Source of the DNA: an uncultured archaeon
Lineage (GTDB): Archaea; Hadarchaeota; Hadarchaeia; Hadarchaeales; Hadarchaeaceae
Assembly (NCBI GenBank): GCA_937921735.1
Contig: CAKZTQ010000032.1
Span: 1-64,000 of the forward strand
Direction of reading: 5' to 3'
DNA: 64,000 nucleotides
Shown: positions 1 through 6,122 of the stretch, one piece after another
How the letters are laid out: every line of letters begins with the position of its first letter
Position numbering within the stretch: the stretch's first letter is position 1
Made by a program: the position numbers and the translations under genes
The notes under the pieces: generated by a model
The model's input: the letters and a program-made list of their open reading frames with translations, nothing else
Told to the model about the DNA's origin: nothing
Databases searched by the model: none

Positions 1-2
1 CC

Positions 3-2675
3 AAGGTCTTCACGCTCAAGGTCACGAACACCTCTGGCGACCCCATAAACAGTGTCAAGATCACCATACCCAGCGGCTTCTCGAACTTGGCGGCGGTGGC
101 GAAGGTGCCCAAGGACAACCTGCTGACCTGCGTCGACGACAACGTCGTTATCCTACCCGCGGGCACCCTCGTGAAGCTGAAGTCGGCGTCGGTGAACGTG
201 ACGATCTACGAAAACACCGATGTCATCAGGGAGAACAACACTTGGGTTTGGGTGCCGACGCTTGGCGAGAATGCCCTGTTGAGGGACAACGCTCTTGTCG
301 AGGTAACAATAAATAATAACACTACCACCGGTCTTGCGCAAAACGACAACTTGGCCCCCGCCAAGCATACCTCCGTGACCTTGGAGAATGGGGCCGAACT
401 CAGGTTGCTCCAGGATACCCTCGTGGTTAGGGTGAGCGGCAACGTGGTGAAGCTGCCGGAAGATACGTTGCTGGAGGTGACCAGCGATCGCTCCACGGGA
501 GATAACCTAAAGGTAAACGAGAACATCAAGGTAATGCAGGACAAGAAGGTGGTTCTAACCGATAACAAGTTAAGGACCGTCGCTAGTGTGCCAGTGCTAA
601 GGGGTGGCGCCATCGAGGCAACGCTTGGGGCGGGCGTGGTAGTAGAAATGATGGTAAACAACGGGGTAATAATCCCAAGCGGCACGGTGGTTAAGCTCCT
701 CGCTAATGTTTCCGTGACGATACCCGAGAACACCGACGTGAAGAGGGCGAGCGGCAAGAAGATGGAGCTGGTGACGCCCGCCGCGGCCGAAGGCCAACCC
801 GTCGGGTGGACCTTCGACGGCACCGACACCTGGTCGACCGACAACACCGCGAGGATGATCGCGCCCGGCGCCAGCCTGGAGTTCCCGTTCGCCGTCGACG
901 TGGGGTACTTCGGGACGCCTGAGAATTCGAAGAAGCCGGACGACTACGTGACGGTCGTGTGGGCGGTCAGCACCTGGGACACGAAGGGCGCGAGGGCGGA
1001 CAAGAGCTACAACACCATAGTCGACTACAAGTGGCCGACGATCTACCGCATCTACGTCAACGACGTATACTATCTCCCAAAGGTCAAGGCGGGCACCACC
1101 GCGAGCGTCAAGATCTCGACTAGCTATTATGAGGTAGTGACGGGCATGGAGGAGAACAGCGTGGTCATAACCGTCGGCCCAGCCGACAACATAGTCGAGA
1201 ACTTAAAGTGCACCACGACCGACAACATAGACTGGTTCACGAGCTTCGTCGTCAAGCCCGAGTGGGAAAACAAGGACGTGAGAATAAGGGTGCGTGAGAA
1301 TACCCTCAGGGACAGGGCCGGCAACACAGGGCCATGGCTGCCTGGAGGCTTTGCTTCGCATCGTATCTACGTCGACAACGCGCCGCCGTTGAGGCCGCAG
1401 GACCTGAAGTTCTCGGACCTCGACAGCCTACCCGCCAAGACCAACCAGGCATCCTGGCTCCTCACCGGCAGGTGCGAGGACAACGCGGTCTCCGCTTATA
1501 CGCCCGACACGCTCACCGCCGTGGTAGAGGTCAACGGGAAGGTGACCAAGCAGACCGTTGAGAGGGGCGTCTCGCCCTACTACACCTTCGCCATACCCAT
1601 AACCCTCGATGAAGGTCCGAACACCGTCAGGGTCTGGGTGGAGGACTACGTCGGCTGGGTGGGCGAGAAGGTCGAGAACAAGGCCTTCCTCGACACCAAG
1701 CCGCCGAGCGTCCAGTTGGTCTCCATCGCGGGCAAGAGCTTCGTCGAGAACATGGCGATTAACGACAACAGGCCCAAGATCGTCGTCAAGATGCTGGATC
1801 CAGGCTACGCCGAGAACAAGGGCTTGGGCGTCGTCTTCCCGGAGAACGTGAAGGTGCAGATCCGACGCTTGGACGGCAGCGTCGTAGCGACGCTCGAGAA
1901 CTCTAACGTCTGGAACCCGGCGACGGGCATCTTCGAGAACACGCTGGCGGAGGCGCTACCCGACAACTGGTACCTCGTCCACATCGAGGCGGGCGACAAC
2001 CTGAACGCTCCCACCGTGGAGAACTTCAGGTTCGAGGTCGACACCACCCCGCCCGCGCTGCCGGGTGCGCCGACGGTGACGATACCCGAGCGCACTAGGG
2101 TGGCGACCGTGACCGTCGCTGGGACCGCGGAGCCCAAGGCTACGGTGAAGGTCGTGGTGAAGCAGGACGCCGAGGTGAAGGTCACCCAAACGACCACCGC
2201 GGACGAGCTAGGCAACTTCAGCCTCAAGATCTCGCTGCCAGAAGGTACTAGCAGCATCTGGGTCTCGGCCATCGACAGGGCCGGCAACGAGGGCCCGGCC
2301 AGGCTCTACGGTACCGTCATCGTCGACAGCGCGGTGCCGACGGTCACCATCATCTCGCCGGCGGACAAGACGACTACCAGCCAGGCGTCGATAGCCGTGG
2401 TGGGCAAGGTCAGCGAGCCGGCGAAGTGGACGGTGATCGCGCCCGCGGGCACCTGGAGCGGCAGGACGGACAAGGACGGCAACTTCAGCGTCTCGATAGC
2501 GCTCGTTGAGGGCACCAACACCATCGTGGTGACGGCCGAGGACGACGCGGGCAACGTCTCGACGCCCAAGAGCGTAGAGGTGACGAGGACCGTCACCGCC
2601 TGGGGCACCTACGCGATAATCCTAGTGATCATAGCGCTGATACTGGCTGCGATCGCGATCTTCAGGAGGAAGTGA
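3..2675 (+). CDS. Large cell-surface protein with Ig-like repeats and C-terminal membrane anchor (5' partial)
   Basis: The frame is open to the left edge, so the true start lies outside the window. The visible ~890 residues are Thr/Val/Asn-rich beta-sandwich sequence. The N-terminal part repeats a unit of the type 'xVxIPxGTxVKLxAxVxVTIxENTDV' (about nt 150-225 and 660-740). The second half consists of Ig/Big-like modules recognisable by 'xDTxPPxxP', 'DxAGN' and 'GxFSxxIxLxEGTNxIxVxAxDxAGN' signatures. The last ~20 residues are a single hydrophobic helix followed by RRK, which suggests an anchored, outward-facing protein. Several N-x-S/T sequons fit archaeal N-glycosylation. It may be an S-layer or adhesin-type protein; no catalytic domain is seen. 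Glu-Asn and Asp-Asn pairs are strikingly frequent up to about nt 2030 and absent after it. Confidence 0.8.
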   Translation, partial: KVFTLKVTNTSGDPINSVKITIPSGFSNLAAVAKVPKDNLLTCVDDNVVILPAGTLVKLKSASVNVTIYENTDVIRENNTWVWVPTLGENALLRDNALVEVTINNNTTTGLAQNDNLAPAKHTSVTLENGAELRLLQDTLVVRVSGNVVKLPEDTLLEVTSDRSTGDNLKVNENIKVMQDKKVVLTDNKLRTVASVPVLRGGAIEATLGAGVVVEMMVNNGVIIPSGTVVKLLANVSVTIPENTDVKRASGKKMELVTPAAAEGQPVGWTFDGTDTWSTDNTARMIAPGASLEFPFAVDVGYFGTPENSKKPDDYVTVVWAVSTWDTKGARADKSYNTIVDYKWPTIYRIYVNDVYYLPKVKAGTTASVKISTSYYEVVTGMEENSVVITVGPADNIVENLKCTTTDNIDWFTSFVVKPEWENKDVRIRVRENTLRDRAGNTGPWLPGGFASHRIYVDNAPPLRPQDLKFSDLDSLPAKTNQASWLLTGRCEDNAVSAYTPDTLTAVVEVNGKVTKQTVERGVSPYYTFAIPITLDEGPNTVRVWVEDYVGWVGEKVENKAFLDTKPPSVQLVSIAGKSFVENMAINDNRPKIVVKMLDPGYAENKGLGVVFPENVKVQIRRLDGSVVATLENSNVWNPATGIFENTLAEALPDNWYLVHIEAGDNLNAPTVENFRFEVDTTPPALPGAPTVTIPERTRVATVTVAGTAEPKATVKVVVKQDAEVKVTQTTTADELGNFSLKISLPEGTSSIWVSAIDRAGNEGPARLYGTVIVDSAVPTVTIISPADKTTTSQASIAVVGKVSEPAKWTVIAPAGTWSGRTDKDGNFSVSIALVEGTNTIVVTAEDDAGNVSTPKSVEVTRTVTAWGTYAIILVIIALILAAIAIFRRK

Positions 2676-2715
2676 GGGGAGACGCAAATCTTCCCCTCTT
2701 TTTTGTATTTTTGTT
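2676..2715 (+). terminator. Hairpin plus T-rich terminator after the surface-protein gene
   Basis: Directly after the TGA there is a short GGGGA/TCCCC hairpin (2676-2680 with 2692-2696), followed by T-runs at 2699-2715. T-runs alone terminate many archaeal transcripts; the hairpin is an extra hint. Confidence 0.5.
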
Positions 2716-2782
2716 TTTGATTCCCGTCGCGGCAACGCGTCGTGTTTTCCCTTCATAAAATACCTTCGCCAAAGCTCCGCCG

Positions 2783-3281
2783 TGACACACGTATGTCGTC
2801 GAGCCCCAGTTCAACGCCAACCGCCCACACGCGTACGTCATACCTGCTCGTGTACGACATACGCAGGCCGGACAACGCCCTTAGGCTAAGGGTGAACAGG
2901 CGTCTGAAAGGGCTGGGGGCGTCGAGGTTGCAGCACTCGGTCTGGGAGCTCGATCGCCTGGACGACTTCTTGGGGCTCGCGACCCTCATGAGGTCGGCGG
3001 CGGGAAGGCGCTGATCCTCGAAAAGAGGGTCGTCCTGATGACACACGTATGTCAAAGATCTCGCGACGTTCGGCAGTTTTCTGACTCACGTGTGTCACGT
3101 TTTTGACATACGTATGTCATCAACCCTTGACTCCCAACATCTGCCGTGACATACGTATGTCATCGATTTCGGCCATGCGTTTCGAGTTTGACACACGTAT
3201 GTCATCCAGCCCGCCCAGCCCCACAGCTGACACGCGTATGTCATCGGGGATAGGACGCCGTCAAGTGATACACGTGTGTCA
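2783..3281. repeat. Array of nine 16-bp palindromes, consensus TGACAYACGTRTGTCA
   Basis: Copies start at 2783, 2825 (14/16 match), 3039, 3082, 3104, 3147, 3189, 3228 and 3266. Those at 3104 and 3147 are perfect palindromes (TGACATACGTATGTCA) and the others differ at one to three positions. Start-to-start distances are 42, 214, 43, 22, 43, 42, 39 and 38 bp, so most steps are near two or four helical turns and the 214-bp gap is about five times 43. The 6- to 27-bp sequences between them are unrelated to each other. After most copies the sequence continues TC. The array straddles a broken Cas2-like gene and ends about 28 bp before the TATA box of the zinc-ribbon gene. I saw no other copy in the window. 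It could be an operator array, centromere-like sites or a dispersed element; function unknown. Confidence 0.93.
2793..3106 (+). pseudogene. Cas2-like small protein gene, frameshifted
   Basis: From about 2838 the frame encodes a Cas2/VapD-type ferredoxin fold start (Y-L-L-V-Y-D-I at the first strand, with the conserved Asp), then an Arg-rich helix and 'LGASRLQHSVWEL', which matches the second conserved strand of Cas2-like proteins. The frame hits TGA at 3012-3014, but the expected last strand (GGGKALILEKRVV) is present in the -1 frame from about 2990, so one base seems to be missing in the G-rich stretch 2988-3003. The only plausible start, ATG 2793, lies inside the first palindrome and gives a 15-residue Ser/Thr-rich leader coded by repeat DNA. 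The shifted frame ends at TGA 3104-3106, inside another palindrome. No cas1, other cas gene or canonical CRISPR is nearby; orphan Cas2-like proteins of this type occur in archaea. Confidence 0.6.
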
Positions 3282-3308
3282 TCGCGCCGGCGGCACCGAA
3301 GCGATACC

Positions 3309-3316
3309 TTTATAAG
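3309..3316 (+). promoter_or_regulatory. TATA box of the zinc-ribbon gene
   Basis: TTTATAAG lies 41 bp before the ATG at 3357 and 28 bp after the last palindrome. A protein bound to the palindromes would sit directly upstream of the TBP/TFB site. A GGTGAT Shine-Dalgarno-like stretch precedes the ATG. Confidence 0.6.
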
Positions 3317-3356
3317 CCCGTGTCCCCCGTATGAGCTTCAATTGCCCGGTGATTTT

Positions 3357-3605
3357 ATGGAGTTCTGCCCCAAGTGCGGCAGCGTCCTCCTGCCCAAGAA
3401 GGTGAGGCGCAGCACGAGGCTCGAATGTCCCCGCTGCGGCTACGTGGGCAAGCTCAAGAGGCCCGCCGCCTACAAGATCAGCGAGAAGGGCAAGGAGGCC
3501 AAGGAGGTGGCGGTCATCGAGGAGAAGGAGCCGAAGAAGAAGAGGCGCCCGGAGCAGGAGTACGAGCTCGAGCCCATGGAGTACTACGAGGAGCTCTACG
3601 AGTAG
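3357..3605 (+). CDS. Single zinc-ribbon protein related to the N-terminus of TFS/RpoM
   Basis: 82 residues. The first ~30 residues form a C4 ribbon, CPKCG ... CPRCG, typical of the N-terminal ribbon of Rpb9/TFS (RNA polymerase subunit M). The rest is a Lys/Glu-rich, probably disordered tail ending in acidic and Tyr residues. A normal archaeal TFS is ~105-115 residues with a second ribbon carrying the Asp-Glu pair that stimulates RNA cleavage; that second ribbon is missing. It is therefore either a shortened TFS paralogue without cleavage activity or another nucleic-acid-binding zinc ribbon. The start is set by the TATA box and the GGTGAT stretch. The next gene is convergent and begins with no gap. 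Confidence 0.75.
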   Translation: MEFCPKCGSVLLPKKVRRSTRLECPRCGYVGKLKRPAAYKISEKGKEAKEVAVIEEKEPKKKRRPEQEYELEPMEYYEELYE

Positions 3606-4403
3606 CTAGACCTTCACCACCGCCCCCTCGAGCGCCCTCCCGCAGCCGCAGGAGCGTTTCTCCGGGATCCTCGCGACCGCCTCGGCCAGCAGCGCCTTTA
3701 CCCTCCCTGCGCTCGCCGCCATCAGCTCCGCCACCTCCGCGTGCGTCAGCTTCCCGCGGGAGATGCCGGCCGCGAAGTTCGTGATCACCGCCACCGCCGC
3801 GTAGCAAAGCTCCAGCTCCCTCGCCAGCACGCACTCGGGCACGTTGGTCATCCCCACCAGGTCGCAGCCCAGGCGGCGCATCGCCCTTATCTCGGCGGCG
3901 GTCTCGAACCTGGGTCCCTCGGTGCACGCGTAGGTCGCGCGGGGGTGGAGCTTGAGCTTCAGCTCCTTAGCCGCCTCGAGCAGCGAGCGGCGGAGCTCGG
4001 GGCAGTAGGGCTCCGTCACGTCGACGTGCACCACTCCCTTTTCGCCTCCTTCGTAGAAGGTCATCGCGCGCTGCTTGGTGAAGTCCACGAACTGGTGGAG
4101 CAGCGCGAGCTCGCCTGGCCTCATGCGGCGGTTCATGGAGCCGGACGCGGTGGTCGCGAGGACGCGGGTAACCCCCAGCTCGCGCAGCGCCCAGAGGTTG
4201 GCGCGGTAGTTCACTAAGTGAGGGGGAACGGTGTGTCCCCTGCCATGGCGCGGCATGAACGCCACCTCGCGCCCGCCTAGCCTGCCCACCACCAGCTCGG
4301 GGGGCCTTCCGTAGGGCGTCTCGAGGGTCACCTCCCTCGCCCCCTCCAGAAGGTCCAGCGCGTAAAGGCCAGAGCCGCCTATGATCGCTATCTCCGCCCT
4401 CAC
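3606..4403 (-). CDS. 5'-methylthioadenosine/methylthioinosine phosphorylase family protein
   Basis: 265 residues from GTG 4403, chosen because GGAGGTGA lies just upstream and overlaps the stop of the uppS-like gene. Phosphorylase landmarks are present: GGSGLY near the N-terminus, RHGRGH, PHLVNYRANLWAL, TASGSM, EGPRFET and GMTNVPE. These enzymes split methylthio-nucleosides with phosphate to free base and methylthioribose-1-phosphate, in methionine/purine salvage. Where adenine-specific MTAPs carry TDYD, this protein has TNFAAG. Asn at this place is typical of 6-oxopurine users, and archaeal methylthioinosine phosphorylases of the MJ0060 type carry it, so methylthioinosine is the more likely substrate (inference). 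A Cys pair (CGCG) sits near the C-terminus. Confidence 0.88.
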   Translation of the reverse strand: MRAEIAIIGGSGLYALDLLEGAREVTLETPYGRPPELVVGRLGGREVAFMPRHGRGHTVPPHLVNYRANLWALRELGVTRVLATTASGSMNRRMRPGELALLHQFVDFTKQRAMTFYEGGEKGVVHVDVTEPYCPELRRSLLEAAKELKLKLHPRATYACTEGPRFETAAEIRAMRRLGCDLVGMTNVPECVLARELELCYAAVAVITNFAAGISRGKLTHAEVAELMAASAGRVKALLAEAVARIPEKRSCGCGRALEGAVVKV

Positions 4404-4407
4404 GCGA

Positions 4408-5181
4408 TCACCTCCCAAACCTCCGCTCCCTCCTCTGGAAGGTTCTGATGGCGCGGAGGAAGTCTATCTTCGAGAACTCCGGCCAGTGGGCCTCGCAGAA
4501 GTAGAGCTCGCTGTACGCCGACTGCCACAGCAGGAAGCCGCTGAGCCTCTCCTCCCCGCTGGTCCTGATGATTAAATCGGGGTCGGGGCTGCCGGCGGTG
4601 TAGAGGTGCTCGCCTATCGTTCGCTCGTCCACCTCCTCCGGCGAGAGCTCGCCCCTCCGAACGCGCTCGCATATCCTCCTCACCGCGTCCACGATTTCCG
4701 CCCTCCCGCCGTAGCTCAGGGCTATGTTGAGGAAGTAGCCGTCGTAGCCCTTCGTCGCCTCCTCCGCCTCCCTTATCGCGGCCACCACCCTTTCCGGCAG
4801 GCGGCTCAGATCCCCTATTACCCGGACGCGAACCCTGTTCCTGTGCACCCTCTCGTCGCGCGAGATCTGCCTGAACTTCTCGGCGAAGAGGTCCATGAGG
4901 GCATTTACCTCCTCCTTGGACCTGTGGAAGTTCTCCGTCGAGAAGGCGTAGACGGTGCCGTACCTGATCCCCAGCTCTTGGCACCAGCTCAGGACCTCCT
5001 CCAGCTTCTCCGCGCCCAGGAGGTAGCCCTGCCTCTCGTCCATGCCCGCCTTGCGCGCGAAGCGGCGGTTGCCGTCGAGGATGATCGCCACGTGCTTGGG
5101 CATCTCCCCCCTCTTCACCTCATGGAGCAGGCGCCTCTCGTAGTACCTCGCCGCCAGGCGGAGCAGCCTATCCAAGATCAT
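4408..5181 (-). CDS. uppS: Cis-prenyltransferase (undecaprenyl/dolichyl diphosphate synthase family)
   Basis: 257 residues, usual length. Residues 31-43 carry VAIILDGNRRFAR with the catalytic Asp and Arg pair. AFSTENFHRSKEEV is the second family signature, and the C-terminal RTSGEERLSGFLLWQ and SELYF motifs hold the Mg and isopentenyl diphosphate binding residues. In archaea this enzyme extends GGPP with IPP units to make the polyprenyl carrier lipid used in N-glycosylation. The phosphorylase gene follows in the same operon with overlapping signals. The XTPase gene starts divergently about 50 bp away. Confidence 0.93.
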   Translation of the reverse strand: MILDRLLRLAARYYERRLLHEVKRGEMPKHVAIILDGNRRFARKAGMDERQGYLLGAEKLEEVLSWCQELGIRYGTVYAFSTENFHRSKEEVNALMDLFAEKFRQISRDERVHRNRVRVRVIGDLSRLPERVVAAIREAEEATKGYDGYFLNIALSYGGRAEIVDAVRRICERVRRGELSPEEVDERTIGEHLYTAGSPDPDLIIRTSGEERLSGFLLWQSAYSELYFCEAHWPEFSKIDFLRAIRTFQRRERRFGR

Positions 5182-5229
5182 CCGATAGGCTTTATTGCGG
5201 CCGCCCTTAAAACCTTCAGCCGCGGGAGC

Positions 5230-5808
5230 ATGCGAGTAGCCGTGGGCTCGACCAACCCGGTAAAGGTGAGGGCCGTCCGCAACGTGATGAGGGAGCTCTT
5301 TCGCGAGGTAAAGGTCAGGGGCGTGGACGTGGGCCCCGAGCTCCCCCCGCAGCCCATAGGCAGGACGTCGGTGATAAGGGGTGCCATCACCCGGGCCAAG
5401 CGAGCGCTGGCGTCGGGGGACTTCGACCTAGGCGTGGGGATAGAGGCGGGCTTGGAGCGGGTGGCGCAGGCGAGGTCCGGCTACGTCGACGTGCAGTGGT
5501 GCGCGGTCGCGGACAGGAGAGGGCGCGTGACGCTTGGGCACGGGGCGGGCTTCGAGTACCCCCGCGCGGTGGTCGAGGCGGTGCTCAAGGAAGGGCTGGA
5601 GGTGGGAAGGGTGATGGAGGAGCTGACGGGCATCAAGCGGATAGGCAGGCGGATGGGCGCGATAGGCTACCTGTCTAAGGGCAGGCTGGACAGGCTCCGC
5701 CTCACGGAGCAGGCGGTGCTCATGGCAATGCTTCCGAGGCTCAACCCCGAGCTGTACGAGCTCGGCGGGACGGAGGGCCGACCACCCGAAAGTTTTTCGG
5801 CGGTATGA
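5230..5808 (+). CDS. Inosine/xanthosine triphosphatase (YjjX/NTPase family)
   Basis: 192 residues from ATG 5230, within the family range. It begins VAVGSTNPVKVRAVRNVM, the family's nucleotide-binding start, followed by TSVIRGAITRAKRAL and a GVGIEAGLE core. It hydrolyses non-canonical ITP/XTP to diphosphates, which keeps deaminated purines out of nucleic acids. A much longer open frame exists upstream (from about 4606), but it is antisense to the cis-prenyltransferase gene and is rejected as N-terminal coding sequence. The gene is divergent from uppS. Confidence 0.88.
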   Translation: MRVAVGSTNPVKVRAVRNVMRELFREVKVRGVDVGPELPPQPIGRTSVIRGAITRAKRALASGDFDLGVGIEAGLERVAQARSGYVDVQWCAVADRRGRVTLGHGAGFEYPRAVVEAVLKEGLEVGRVMEELTGIKRIGRRMGAIGYLSKGRLDRLRLTEQAVLMAMLPRLNPELYELGGTEGRPPESFSAV

Positions 5809-6122
5809 AAGTACGGAGACGTTGAACCTCAGGCTTGGGACATTTGGTACGCGGTCTCCGGCGACATCGTCGACGACAGCCGGGCGGAGATGAGGGGTGG
5901 GCGACGGGACGCATCACCACTGCTGGGGCACGACCGGCGCTTACCATGGCGGCGGGAAGAAGTTCTACATGAATTTCCCGCATGAAACCTGGCGTTGAAA
6001 GGTCGAGCCTCCTTCCTTTGAGGGAAAATTAAAGGGAAATTTTATTAATGGGGAAACAAAAACGAGGTCGGGGGTTGAACCGAGGGGGAGCGGGGTGAAT
6101 AAATAGCCCAGGGCATGAAAGG
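5809..6122 (+). other. Intergenic stretch with a possible decayed coding fragment
   Basis: 314 bases without an intact gene. Two short frames look protein-like: one read directly after the XTPase stop (DVEPQAWDIWYAVSGD, about 5818-5865), the other from about 5897 to the TGA at 5996-5998 with HHHCWGTTGAYHGG and KKFYMNFPHETW. They lie in different frames, as expected for a frameshifted remnant, but neither is recognised. The last ~80 bases are AT-richer (TTTTATTAATGG near 6040; AATAAATA near 6096) and probably hold the smc promoter. Confidence 0.3.

Noticed and set aside
206-2608. Several long minus-strand frames inside the surface-protein gene
   Set aside because: They are shadows of a GC-rich, biased coding frame; none shows domain or promoter.
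2783-3281. Canonical CRISPR array
   Set aside because: The repeat is only 16 bp, a full palindrome, with uneven 6-27 bp fillers, and no cas1 or effector gene is present. It is reported as an unusual array, not as CRISPR.
3103-3315. Small protein of repeated MSS/DTRMSS units
   Set aside because: The repeated residues only reflect the palindromes read in one frame; no ribosome site or conserved sequence supports it.
4606-5229. N-terminal extension of the XTPase frame
   Set aside because: It is the antisense of the cis-prenyltransferase gene. The known N-terminus begins at ATG 5230.
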